Made by a program: the position numbers and the translations under genes. This document shows, piece after piece, positions 42,424 through 54,000 of a stretch of DNA of 56,357 bases. The stretch is from Flavobacteriales bacterium UBA2104. GTDB lineage: Bacteria > Bacteroidota > Bacteroidia > Flavobacteriales_D > Crocinitomicaceae. The stretch is from positions 20,760-77,116 of the forward strand of contig DCYS01000017.1 of NCBI GenBank assembly GCA_002331485.1. Reading direction: 5' to 3'. Each line of letters begins with the position of its first letter. Positions within the stretch are counted from its first letter, which is position 1. Under the pieces are notes generated by a model. It worked only from the letters and a program-made list of their open reading frames with translations. It made no database searches and had not been told where the DNA came from.

Positions 42424-44697
42424 TTAATTATTAAAACCTCCACTTCTCAAACGCTCAAATACTTCAACATATTCAAGTAATCTATTATTTACGTAGATCA
42501 GTTGTTCTGGTGTTGCATCAGGGAATAATGCCTTGATCTGATTCGTTGCACTAACTACCGCTTCTTCTGCAGCTTTTCGATCTCCAGATTCAAAAGCGTT
42601 TGCCATAACTTTCAGGGACTGATTGGCTACAGCTACAGCAAGTGCTTTTTTATGTTCTTTATCGATGGTCATATCCAGCTCCCCCGTTGCATCCGTCCAT
42701 TCAGGTCGGATAGATTTCTCACGAACCACAGTTTTTCCCGATATCGCATCGACATACTCGAGGGTAACTTCAACCTTTTCCTTCTCCAAAGCTCTTGTTG
42801 CTTTGATCAGATCAAATTTGATCAAGGCTAGCCTATCCAATCCTGGAAATAGATTAGGGATCTCAACATTCATCTGCCCAGGAGTCACCTTTTCATTTGC
42901 ATATCCATATAACTGACGATAAACGATCTTGTCATTATATCGAACAGTAAGTTTGGCTTTTTTTGTCATTGGATAAATTATGCTTTCTAATTCTCGTTGA
43001 AAAACCTCCTCTATATTATTGGATGTTCCAGCCATGTGTAGCATTCCTCCTCCAGCAGAAGCTAATTGAGAAAGAAGAGCTTTATTATAACTCGTACCTA
43101 CTCCAACCGCAGATAATTCAAATCCACCATTAACAAATGACTTTGCTCCTTCAATTATTGTTTCGACAGGTGTTGATCCATATCCATCCGTAAGTAAGAT
43201 CAAACGGTCAACAGTTGAACTTGTCTTTAATTTCTTCACTTCTTCGTATCCTTTCAATAAACCCTCGTGAATATTTGTTCCTCCACTTGCTTCAATAGCA
43301 TAAATGATATCCAGGATCGATTTTTTAGCTCCAACTTTTCGAGCAGGTATAGCAACAGTCGCTTTACCATCAAAAACGATCAAAGAAACTCGATCGGTTG
43401 GCTCTAATTGTTCGATAAATCTAGCCAATGATTTCTTTAATTGCCCAATACGATCTTCTCCTGACATTGAACCACTTTTATCCACTACAAAACAGATATT
43501 TAATGGATCCAAAGACTTTCGAGTCATCTTTGATTTAACTTTTAGCCCTACTTCAAGTAAAGCTTCTTTTGACTTTTTATTAAACTTATTACCCCACTTT
43601 AGATAAAAATCAACATCTCCCGTTTCAGGTTCAGGATATTGCTTATCTACGAAGTCGTTTATATCATATTCGATCAACTCTGCAACTGATGGAATAAATT
43701 CTTCTATATTCTGAAGTCGAGGGTCCGGAATGTATTGAATTCCTTGATTAACAAATCCAATTCCTTTAACATAGGATAAGTCGATCACATCAGCATCTCG
43801 TTGAAATTCGAAGTCAACCATATACTTATTATTGATCGGTAGCATAAATGTTACTTGTCCCTGATCATTTGTTTTGGCCTTGTAAACTTTATTTGATTTC
43901 AACATGCGCAAATGCACCTCCTCATTAACCGCTATTCCTCCTGAAGAAGTGATATCTAGTTTTACGTGAGCATGAGATGAACTCGGCTTAACATCTCTAG
44001 GTAAACGCTGAACGATAAAACGATCGTCTTTTTGTTCCGTAAATGTTTTTGGCTCATACATCATTCCGACAGTCTGTATGATCGACTCATCACCAAGATC
44101 CACATAGCGTAAGGAATGAATATCAGCAACGTCTATCTCGTAGTTTTGACCGTTTGGAACTTTAAACGTCTTCTCTCCAGAACGATTTGTTCTTCCTGTG
44201 TACATTGTTTCTGTCTCAAAACAAACAAGCGCCACCTCAACATCTGGATGAGGTTGTCCTGTGCGACCTCTCAGAGCTACCGTGATCAAACTCTCCTTCG
44301 GTCCCATTTGTGAATTACGTGAAAAGTTTCCTTGTTCAACGATCTTAAAATCGATCGAACGACGATCAGGCAATTCTTTATTCTCGCGCTTCCACCCTTC
44401 CGGATCATAGCTCATCGTCTGACTAGACTCACCACTGAAGGCCGTTTTTAAACGAATACAGTTTCTCATCTGTCCAACAGAACCCAGCCAAAGACTTCCA
44501 CTATCAAATGTAACCGACAGTTTTCCATTTGCATCCGTTTTGAATGCTTTACGCTCAAATGTCGAAGATTCTACAAAAACAACATCCCTGTTTGCTCCTG
44601 TTCCTCCAGGGCCATCGTTTAACGTAAGATCGAATGTTGTTTGGGAAATGAGTTGAGAAGTACAAAAAATAAGCGTTAGCAATAATATTATTCGCAT
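42424..44697 (-). CDS. VWA-domain protein with Ig-like N-terminal repeats
   Basis: The 757-residue protein has a signal peptide ending LISQ. Several beta-sandwich modules (about 135-320) hold a repeated TGR/KAKTN..G..TF.VP pattern that resembles carboxypeptidase-regulatory-like folds. The VWA domain begins ICFVVDKSGSMSGEDR with the metal-dependent MIDAS Asp406-x-Ser408-x-Ser410 and runs to about 580; AVGVGTSYNKALLSQLASAGGG is the later strand. VWA proteins bind other proteins through the metal site; partner unknown. Confidence 0.82.
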   Translation of the reverse strand: MRIILLLTLIFCTSQLISQTTFDLTLNDGPGGTGANRDVVFVESSTFERKAFKTDANGKLSVTFDSGSLWLGSVGQMRNCIRLKTAFSGESSQTMSYDPEGWKRENKELPDRRSIDFKIVEQGNFSRNSQMGPKESLITVALRGRTGQPHPDVEVALVCFETETMYTGRTNRSGEKTFKVPNGQNYEIDVADIHSLRYVDLGDESIIQTVGMMYEPKTFTEQKDDRFIVQRLPRDVKPSSSHAHVKLDITSSGGIAVNEEVHLRMLKSNKVYKAKTNDQGQVTFMLPINNKYMVDFEFQRDADVIDLSYVKGIGFVNQGIQYIPDPRLQNIEEFIPSVAELIEYDINDFVDKQYPEPETGDVDFYLKWGNKFNKKSKEALLEVGLKVKSKMTRKSLDPLNICFVVDKSGSMSGEDRIGQLKKSLARFIEQLEPTDRVSLIVFDGKATVAIPARKVGAKKSILDIIYAIEASGGTNIHEGLLKGYEEVKKLKTSSTVDRLILLTDGYGSTPVETIIEGAKSFVNGGFELSAVGVGTSYNKALLSQLASAGGGMLHMAGTSNNIEEVFQRELESIIYPMTKKAKLTVRYNDKIVYRQLYGYANEKVTPGQMNVEIPNLFPGLDRLALIKFDLIKATRALEKEKVEVTLEYVDAISGKTVVREKSIRPEWTDATGELDMTIDKEHKKALAVAVANQSLKVMANAFESGDRKAAEEAVVSATNQIKALFPDATPEQLIYVNNRLLEYVEVFERLRSGGFNN

Positions 44698-44804
44698 GTT
44701 AGTTCGTTTTAGCTTGTTGGTTTTGAGTATATAACAAAGGGTTAAAAAAATGTTACAATCAATTAATCTGTAGAAAAGTACTCATTATTTCGTATTTTGT
44801 TGTT

Positions 44805-45449
44805 ATGAAAAATCTTCTATTCGCTATAGTAATATGCCTATCTAGCTCCGTTAAGGCTGATCAATTGGAAGTTATTCTTGAGATCGAATACGATTATCAA
44901 GGAAGCACTCATGTCGGTTATATGGTTGATGCTATGTGGCTATTTCAGGAAAAAGAATCTTCTGATTTTGAATTCAAATTTAAAGATCGATACGCTAGAA
45001 ATAATATTGATTCACTGCAGATCTACGGCCAATTAATTGATCAAAGTGAAATTTCATCGAAAGCAAGTTTTCCGATGCGTAAATATAAATTGGTTCCTGG
45101 ATCTTTGAAGTTAATTGAAGTTCAATCGATGAGCAACATCAAAATTCGAAATATACTTAAACAATCAGGCTATACGAACATAGTTCTAACTGAATTGAGT
45201 TTAAGAGATACCTCATGGATTGGAAATGATCTTCAAACCATTAATTATGGTTATGAAGATGTTGGCTGTAGAGTTTATGCTCACATTACACAACATAGCG
45301 CTGAGCAAACTCCTTTACTCAAATTATTGTATGAATTGGCTCCAAAAAACGGTTCTTATCCAACGGAACAAGAGTTAATTCATATGAAAGCCATTGCTCG
45401 AAAACTAAAGAAACACAAGGCTGCGGTTACTATGGCTTGTGGGTGTTAA
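44805..45449 (+). CDS. hypothetical exported protein
   Basis: The 214-residue protein has a short signal peptide (MKNLLFAIVICLSSSVKA). The rest is one domain with no repeats; GYTNIVLTELSLRDTSWIGNDLQ and the Cys-rich end MACGC are its clearest features. No family was recognised. It is convergent with, and 4 bp from, the OmpA/PD40 gene. Confidence 0.65.
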   Translation: MKNLLFAIVICLSSSVKADQLEVILEIEYDYQGSTHVGYMVDAMWLFQEKESSDFEFKFKDRYARNNIDSLQIYGQLIDQSEISSKASFPMRKYKLVPGSLKLIEVQSMSNIKIRNILKQSGYTNIVLTELSLRDTSWIGNDLQTINYGYEDVGCRVYAHITQHSAEQTPLLKLLYELAPKNGSYPTEQELIHMKAIARKLKKHKAAVTMACGC

Positions 45450-45453
45450 AGCT

Positions 45454-47031
45454 CTACTTCGACTGTCCTACAATAATAAACTCAGTACGTCTGTTTTTCT
45501 GGTGTAATCGTTCTTTTTCTTCTTCGGTAGATGCTTTTTCAATCTCTGCGTCCGTAACGATCAAACGTGATTCACCAAATCCTTTACCCGTAATACGTGA
45601 TTTGTCTATACCTTGAGAAATAATGTATTCTGCACTACTTTTAGCTCTTCGGTCTGAAAGCCACAAGTTATATTCATCAGATGCACGAGTATCGGTGTGG
45701 GCTCTTAATTCAATTATGATTTTAGGATTATCTTTCATCAGCTCAACCACCTTATCTAACTCTTTTGCCGCATCAGAACGGATATACGAACTGTTCAAGT
45801 CAAAGTAGATTGGGTTAATGTCGATGATATCGTTGAGATCAGTTTTACCCTCCTCGATTTTCGTAAGGTTAACATCCAACAAGTTACTCAGATCAATATC
45901 TGTTGTATCTCCAAGCTGCATTGATAAAGCAAGTGATTTCCCAATGTATCCTTCTTTCTCAATCAATATTTTGATATTTATATCTTCCTTGTATTTAAAC
46001 GGAAGACGTTCACCGTGCATTTCACCAATTTCGTCTGTAAAAAGTTCTTCAACGAGGGCATCCTCTTCATTTTTATTCTTAACCACAATATGGGTTCCTT
46101 CTATAGGCTCAAGCGTTTCTTTTTCCCGGATCGTACCGATAAATCGATAGTAGATCGCCCTTGCCTTAAATATATCTGCTCTAGTGGAATCTCTATTACT
46201 TGAAAAATAAACTACGTTATCTGAAATATTGATATATGCGTCGAATTTACTGGAATTCACAGGGAGTCCAAGATTCTTTGGTGCAGACCAGGATGTCCAA
46301 TCATCTCCGTTTTTGATTGAATAATAAATATCCGATTCTCCATTTCCTTCGAATCCGTTACTCGAAAAGAACAACGTGTCTTTTGTCTTATTTAAAAATG
46401 GAGCGATCTCATAACCCTCAGAGTTTATAGCAATACCCATGTGCTTAGGACTTGTCCAACTCCCTCCTACATTCTCAGAGTAATAAAGATCTTCTTCACC
46501 AAACGATCCTTCTCCTTTGTACGAGATGATGATCACTTTTTCATCTGGAGAAACAAAGAAACCATAAAAATCACCATCAATTCGAAGTTCTGGAATATCT
46601 ACACGTTCAGGAGAACCCCAACTTCCATTCTCGCTGCGTTCAGATACTGCGAGACCTTTAACGAGGTCCTTTTTACCTTGATATGCATCCAGTAGGTACA
46701 TTCTGTTTCCATCTTCGGATAAACCAACTACAGCATTATTAAACTTGTTATTTAGTTTTTTCAGGTTTTTTGCTTCTTCGTAAGATTCACCATCCTCACT
46801 TCTCACAGAATACCAAATATCCTGATCCCATTGTCCTCCCACATTGCGGGTATCGTATGTTCTCGTAAAATATAGGATCGAACTATCCTGAGAAAAGAAT
46901 GGTGTACTTTCCTCAGCCTGTGAATTCACCTCGGTTGGCAACGAATATGGATCAGTGATCTTCCAAAATTGAGCATTCAGCATAAAGGACTGTAACATCC
47001 CTATCATGAGTAACCAATGTAACTTCTTCAT
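45454..47031 (-). CDS. OmpA family protein with PD40 repeats (PorE-like)
   Basis: The 525-residue protein has a leader ending MLNAQ. PD40-type propeller blades follow (PFFSQDSSILYFTR, FFVSPDEKVIIISY, PFLNKTKDTLFFSSNG, YINISDNVVYFSSNRD). A short carboxypeptidase-regulatory-like segment (about 300-385, YRFIGTIREKETLEPIEGTHIVV) precedes a C-terminal OmpA domain (about 405-525; RAHTDTRASDEYNLWLSDRRAKSSAEYI). The OmpA end should grip peptidoglycan. Together with PorP/SprF it is the usual partner of a T9SS-exported adhesin, as here. It is last in the 55286-45454 operon. Confidence 0.88.
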   Translation of the reverse strand: MKKLHWLLMIGMLQSFMLNAQFWKITDPYSLPTEVNSQAEESTPFFSQDSSILYFTRTYDTRNVGGQWDQDIWYSVRSEDGESYEEAKNLKKLNNKFNNAVVGLSEDGNRMYLLDAYQGKKDLVKGLAVSERSENGSWGSPERVDIPELRIDGDFYGFFVSPDEKVIIISYKGEGSFGEEDLYYSENVGGSWTSPKHMGIAINSEGYEIAPFLNKTKDTLFFSSNGFEGNGESDIYYSIKNGDDWTSWSAPKNLGLPVNSSKFDAYINISDNVVYFSSNRDSTRADIFKARAIYYRFIGTIREKETLEPIEGTHIVVKNKNEEDALVEELFTDEIGEMHGERLPFKYKEDINIKILIEKEGYIGKSLALSMQLGDTTDIDLSNLLDVNLTKIEEGKTDLNDIIDINPIYFDLNSSYIRSDAAKELDKVVELMKDNPKIIIELRAHTDTRASDEYNLWLSDRRAKSSAEYIISQGIDKSRITGKGFGESRLIVTDAEIEKASTEEEKERLHQKNRRTEFIIVGQSK

Positions 47032-47054
47032 TTTATCAATTAAATTGAGGTGTA

Positions 47055-48053
47055 TTATCTAAACATGAGACCCAAAACTACTTCGTGTCCCCCTGCTGTT
47101 AAGTTATTAAAACGTGATGTTGAATAATCGAAGCTATACCCGATCTTAAAACGTTCATTGATATTTGCACCTGCCATGATAATAGCTGCATCCATATATC
47201 GATAACCAAATCCCATCCATAGCCATTCTTTATACTCACCTTGAATATTTAGTTGAGCTGCTGGAGGCGAAGGATTCATATACTTTACCGATACCGAAGG
47301 CATAAGTGTAAAGTTCTCATTCAGATCAAACTTATAACCACCCATTAAATCAAAATGCATTACTGGGTTGAAGTTTGTTTGACCACTACCGAAACTTACA
47401 AAATCCTGAGTCAATTGATTTCCAGAAATACCGACGAAAAAACGATCAGAATACAAGTACAAACCTGTACTCATGTCAAAAAACATTCTGCTGTTTCCTG
47501 ACTGATAGAAATTTTCATAAGTTCCGTCATTTGCACCGCCTTGAATATGAGATAGGACTTGAGCTTTATCCGGTAAAAATGAATGATTCGATACACCTAG
47601 ACGAGCACCAAGAGATATATTCACTTTTTCAGACAAAGGTACGTGAATAGCATATGTTCCGGAGAATGCTATTTCTCTAAAAGCACCGTATTCATCAGCT
47701 TTGAATTGAGCTCCGATACCGTGTTTCAAATTACCCGTACCTAACTCAGGATTACGGATAGGTCCAACCGACGTTCTCAATGATGGATTATGTCGAACAG
47801 GCTCAGGTTTCAAGACCGTCGCAAAATTCGCATAAACCGATCGTGGAGATACGGTCCCTTGCATATCGTTACTCAGTCCTAGCCATTGATATCTGGATCC
47901 GATGGTTACGTCCATAAAATCATATGAACCGATTGCACCTGGATTACTTAAACCCTGGTTCCTGTGGTACTGACTATACTGCGGAAGCTGTTGACTAAAC
48001 GCAACCGAAGTAGATAATGTCAGCGATAATAGTATATATCTTAAAGTAGTCAT
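47055..48053 (-). CDS. PorP/SprF family type IX secretion membrane protein
   Basis: The 332-residue protein has a signal peptide ending VAFSQQ. LPQYSQYHRNQGLSNPGAIGSYDFMDVTIGSRYQWLGL is the PorP/SprF family start, and repeated barrel strands follow (GIGAQFKADEYGAFREIAFSGTYAIH, KIGYSFDYSTSRFNNLTAGGHEVVLGLMFR at the end). Family members sit in the outer membrane and hold the exported partner. The partner is the type B-sorted adhesin encoded 11 bp upstream. Its start is 10 bp after that gene's stop. Confidence 0.92.
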   Translation of the reverse strand: MTTLRYILLSLTLSTSVAFSQQLPQYSQYHRNQGLSNPGAIGSYDFMDVTIGSRYQWLGLSNDMQGTVSPRSVYANFATVLKPEPVRHNPSLRTSVGPIRNPELGTGNLKHGIGAQFKADEYGAFREIAFSGTYAIHVPLSEKVNISLGARLGVSNHSFLPDKAQVLSHIQGGANDGTYENFYQSGNSRMFFDMSTGLYLYSDRFFVGISGNQLTQDFVSFGSGQTNFNPVMHFDLMGGYKFDLNENFTLMPSVSVKYMNPSPPAAQLNIQGEYKEWLWMGFGYRYMDAAIIMAGANINERFKIGYSFDYSTSRFNNLTAGGHEVVLGLMFR

Positions 48054-48063
48054 ACGCTAATTT

Positions 48064-51000
48064 TTAATCAATAATTATTGATACTGCTCCATTAGTTGTT
48101 TCTCCTGATCCATCATTGTGATCGATCACAAAGAAATATGAACCAACAGGTAGTGGTTTACCATTCAATGTTCCATCCCACGGATTATCATTGTATGGAC
48201 CTTCTTTAGAAGAGTCGTGTTCAAAAATTAAACTTCCCCATCTATTGTACACTTGGACAACATTATTTGGATAGATCTGGTCTAATTCAGGTAACTCCCA
48301 CTTGTCGTTCAGCCCATCATTATCTGGAGTGAAAGCTGTGGAAAGTACAAATTCACACTCTATCAAATCGATCGTAATAGTTGAAGGTTCACTTTCACAA
48401 CCATCTACAGTTTCGGTGATGTAGTATACAGATGTGCCCATAGTATTCAGCGGCATTGTCTTCTCACCTGTTCCGATGAAATCGTTCAAGTTGTTGAGAT
48501 ACCAGCTATAGATCCCACCAGTTCCCTCAGCTCTCATTGAGTCAAGTTCATCTGTAATACAGTATTCCGTATCCTCATACACTGTTGGTGCTGGAGGAGT
48601 TGGTTTAATACTTAGCTCAAACGTCTCATTGATCGTGTCTGAACAAACATCGTCTTGAATAACTGTAATGTTATAAACACCCGGATCATTACCTAAATTG
48701 ATCGTATTTTGAGTCGAGGTTACTGTTTGAGGAGTTCCATCCAGTGTATATTCAATTGTGAAATCTGGCTGACCACTAGCAGTAAATACAAGATCATCTG
48801 GTGTTTCATAGTCACAGTACGCCGTGTCTTCCAGTGTGCTTGTCATTGCAGGAATATCATTGATCGTTATATCTACTAAAACTTCATTTGAACAGTTCCC
48901 TCCAGTGTCGTAAGCGTAATATGTACCACTAGAAGTAATTGGTCCTGATACAACTTGTCCTCCATTAGCTTGAGTATCGTCATAATAATTCTCGTTACCT
49001 GACAAGTTCGTTCCACTGATCACAGGAAGGCTATCTAAAGGTAAGTCGCCACAATATGAAATAGTTGCGATCGGATCAATGACAGTACGTTCAACTACCG
49101 TTACTGATATCGTTTCAGTCGCAGAACAACCATTATCATCTTCCACTGTGTAAGTCAGATCATAATTTCCAGCAGTACTGCTATTATAGTTAGGATCAGG
49201 AATCGTAATATCATCGAGATCCACTGCACCCGTTCCTGTCCAGTCGTGTGTCGTATAATTACCACTTCCTCCTGTAGGGTTACCATTTACCTGGATATCC
49301 TCATCAGTACATGCATCGATAGGATTTGGTGTTATACCTACTGTTGGATTTTCGTTAACCTCGACAACAAATGAAATTTCTGTTTCACATACTCCGTTTG
49401 CATCATAAACATAGATGGTCATAGGTGACATTCCAGATGTGATTGTAGTTCCTTGAACTAACTCATCACCGGGATTTCCTCCAGGAGCTGAATAGAAAGC
49501 TTGATTACCAGTAAGGTTTGTACCTGTTATATAAGTCGTAGGATCAGGAATAACGTAATCTACTTCACACGAACTTGTATCATCAATATTATCAATGACA
49601 GGAGCTCCTGGATTGTTAAGAGTAGTTGTTTCAACATCTGACACACATCCAGTAACATCATCTGTGAACGTAACATCATAGTTACCTGCTTCTAGATTCG
49701 TTATATCGTACGGAAGAGCTGTTACACCTGAAGTACCTGATGCTGTTCCTGACCAGTCCACTACTCCATTTCCTGCTCCATTCACTGTAATAAATCCATC
49801 TGTTCCATTACATGTTGTTGGATCGTTTGGAGTAAGTGTGATCGTTGGTTTTGGATTAACTGTGATCGTTATTGTCTCAGAACAACCATTAGCATCTAGG
49901 AAAGTGATATCAGCAGTCCCTCCTGAAACTCCAGTAACATCTCCGTTTACGTCAACGGTTGCAACAGATGCATCTGAAGTTGACCATGGAGTTGTTCCAT
50001 CAGGTGTTCCTGTTGATGAGATCGTTGTAACTTCATCTTCACAGATTTCCTGATCTCCACTCAATACAGGTTGTTCATTGATCTCAACAACAATATCATC
50101 TGTTCCAATACATCCATTATCGTCAGTCACTGTATAAGTCAGATTATACGTTCCTGCAGCTGCTCCAGCTAATGTTGAAGTCGAAGGAACGCCAGTTCCA
50201 CTTAATATAGAAACATCACCTGTCCAATCGTGAGAACTGTAAACTCCACTTCCACCAGCAGGGTTACCATCAAGGGTAATTGATGTACCTTCGCATGTAA
50301 CTGCTGGATCTGGTGAAATTGTTGTCGTAGGATTTTCATTCACTTCTACAACAAATGAGATCTCAGAACTACATGTACCACTATTATCATAAACATAGAT
50401 CGTCATTGGAGTCATTACACTAGTAATAACAGTACCTTGTGGTATTTCATCACCAGGATTCCCTCCAGGAGCCGAATAGAATGCCTGGTTACCTGTCAGA
50501 TTCGTTCCAGTAATATAAGTTGTTGGATCAGGGACCACAAAATCAACTTCACAAGAACTAGTGTCGTTGATCACGTCAATAACCGGTGCTCCAGGGTTGT
50601 TTAACACAGTTGATTCAACAGTTGAAGAACAACCATTAATATCTGTGAACGTAACATTATAGTTTCCAGCACCTAAACCTGTAATATCGTGTGGTAATGT
50701 TATACCGTTATCCGTTCCACTCGCTGTACCAGACCAAGTCACATCTCCGTCTGTTAATCCACTTACACTATTTACGGTAATGTAACCATCTGTTGCATTA
50801 CATAATGTTGGATCATATGGAGTTAATGATATTTCAGGATTCGGGTTCTCCGTTACATTGTATGGAGCTGAAGTACCACTACATCCGTTTGCATCTGTTA
50901 CTGTTACGGTGATTGGATTATCTGCGATCGTAACAGTTGTGTTTTGTGTATTTCCTCCGTTAGACCAGCTATATGACGAAAAAGCACCCGTTGAGATCGA

Positions 51001-54000
51001 AGCTACATCACCTTCACAATATTCAGTATCACCCGAAATCGTTGGTGTTGGAATTGGGTTAATCGTTAATATCATGTCATCATTCGCTGTGGAACAAGGC
51101 GATGGATCTGTCGTCCATGTAAGGGTAACTGATCCATTTGTAATATCATTGGTTCCTGGTGTGTAAGTAGCATTAGGATCTGTAATTCCAGGTGTGAAAG
51201 AACCATCGCCTGAAGTTGACCAAGATCCAGCAGATGCAGATCCTCCAGTAGTAGCAGATAAAACATAAGAATCAGATGCACAGATCACACCATCAGTACC
51301 AGCATTAGCAGTTGGCACATTCGGATCGTTCACCGTAACAGTAGCCGTACAAGTTGATGTATTTCCAGCAGCATCTTCAACTGTCAATGTTACTGTGTTA
51401 GCACCGACTTCTGCACAAGTAAAGCTACTTGGTGAAACAGAATAGTTTACAATTCCACAATTATCTGTTGAACCACCATCTACATCTATACCAACGATCG
51501 TTGCATTTCCTGTACCATCAAGGTTAACAGAGAATGGTTGACAAACTGCGTTAGGTGCTTCGTTATCAACAACTGTTACTGCTGCAGTACAGGTTGAACT
51601 GTTTCCAGCCGCATCTTCTACAGTTAAAGTTACCGTATTCATACCCACATCAGCACATGTAAAGCTATTTGGAGACACAGAATAATTAACAATTCCACAG
51701 TTATCTGTAGAACCTCCGTCTACATCTGTTCCTGAAATAGTCGCGTTTCCTGTACCATCAAGATTAACCGTAAAAGGTTGACATGCTGCTACAGGATCTT
51801 CGATATCATTAACAGTAACCGTAAATGAACATGTTGCTGTATTTCCTGCTGCATCTGTCACCTCAAAAGTATTTGTAGTTGTACCAGTTGGGAATGAAGA
51901 ACCAGAAGGTAAACCAGCTGTTTGGTTGATCGTCTCTCCAGGACAGTTATCTGAAGAAGTTACATTATAAGTGACTAAGGCTGCACAATCTCCAGCATCA
52001 TTATTTACTGTAATATTTGAAGGGCAGTTTATCACAGGATCTTCATCATCAGTAACTGTAACTGTAAATGAACATGTTGCTGTATTCCCAGCTCCGTCAG
52101 TTACAACATAAGTATTCGTTGTTGTTCCTATTGGAAATGCTGAACCTGAAGGTAATCCTGCAGTTTGATTTGTTGATGCTCCTGGACAATTGTCTGTACC
52201 GACAGGAGCAGTATATGTAACAACGGCTGAACATGATCCAGCATCGTTACTAACTGTGATATCTGCAGGACAATTGATCACTGGATCTTCTGTATCGTTT
52301 ACCGTAACATCGAAAGAACAAGTCATTGAATTTCCTGCTGCATCTGTTACCTCAAAAGTATTCGTTGTTGTTCCCACAGGGAATGTAGAACCTGAAGGCA
52401 AACCTGCTGTCTGGTTGATCGTTTCGCCAGGACAATTATCAGAAGATGTCACATTGTAATTCACAACAGCAGAACAGTTCCCGGCATCATTACCAACAAT
52501 AATATCTGCTGGACAATTGATTGCTGGGTCTTCTGTATCATTAACAGTAACCGTAAACGAACAAGTTGCCGAATTACCAGACGCATCGGTAACAACAAAA
52601 GTATTCGTTGTCGTTCCAACCGGGAAAGCCGAGCCTGATGGTAATCCTGTTGTTTGGTTAGTTGTGGCCCCAGGACAATTATCTGTACCTACTGGAGCTG
52701 CATATGTAACAACAGCGGAACATAATCCAGCATCATTATTAACAGTAACATTAGAAGGGCAATTGATCACTGGATCTTCAATATCATTTACTGTTACTGT
52801 GAATGAGCAAGTCGCAGTATTTCCTCCAAAATCTGTAACAGTATAAGTTATAGTTGTCGTTCCAACATTAAAAACTGATGTACCTACATAGTTTATTCCC
52901 GTCCCTGGTGATGATCCAGTTGTTGCACCAGACATTGTCCAAGTAACAGAGTTTATACCACAATTATCCGTTGGTGACGGATTTGATGTATTTACAGATG
53001 CACCACAAGTTCCTGGGTCATTATTAACGGTAACATTAGATGGGCAAGTAATTGCTGGTGGTACACCATCTGTAACTGTCACCTGCTGAGTAGAAGAGCC
53101 CGTACAACCATTGCCGTCATCCCAGGTGTATGTGACATCATGCACACCAGCTCCAGCTGTTCCAGGGTCAAACAAGGCTGCACCAGCATCAGATGTAGCA
53201 ATAATTGCTCCAGGCACAGGTGTCGAAGACCATGTTGAAGTTCCACTCACATTTGTAGAAGGAGGTGTAACATTGATCACTTCACACCCTACTCCGTCTG
53301 CTACCCAAGTTCCTGAGGCTATAACGTTGCCACTGTGGCAGTCCATAACCAAATATTCCATATTGGTCCCAGCTGAAACATCACAAAGCTCTACCGTATT
53401 CGTAGCACTGGGAGAAACAAAAGAAAGATAGCCCTGATACATTGTGTTTGCTCCAGGAGTAAGAGTACCTATAAGCGTTCCATTCTCATAATAATTGATC
53501 ACATTATTTGTATTCCCATTCGTTGGCATAATCTGAACATAATAACATGGAGATATAGATTCTCCAGGCGCCATTCCAGACTCATCTGCCTGAAGCAGAA
53601 TTGCAGGATCATCACATGCTATTGTTGCAGGTAAACCAGAATAATCCACTGTAGGACATGGACATTCGTTGTACGTACCACTTATCGTTTGAGAACAACC
53701 CGCACCATCAGTAACATCGAATGACCAAGCATCACCATCAGACAATCCATTGATCACAACATATTCTCCGTCTGTAACAGGGCCAGATATTACTGATCCT
53801 GCACCTGTATTGTTGACCGTGTAATTACTTCCATCATAAGCAGGCATTCCTCCAAGTATCTGAACAGTTACAACACCATTGTAACAATTCACATCTGGCG
53901 TACCACTTGTGATTGGAGTTAAATAAACAACATGTAGAGGTGCGCCTTGCACGAAACATCCATCACCATCACCATCATGTTGCAATCCTCCACATCCACC

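Noticed and set aside
52190..52846. Plus-strand open frames opposite the HYR domains (for example 89 and 109 residues)
   Set aside because: They are mirror frames of a repetitive gene with strong domain matches on the minus strand.
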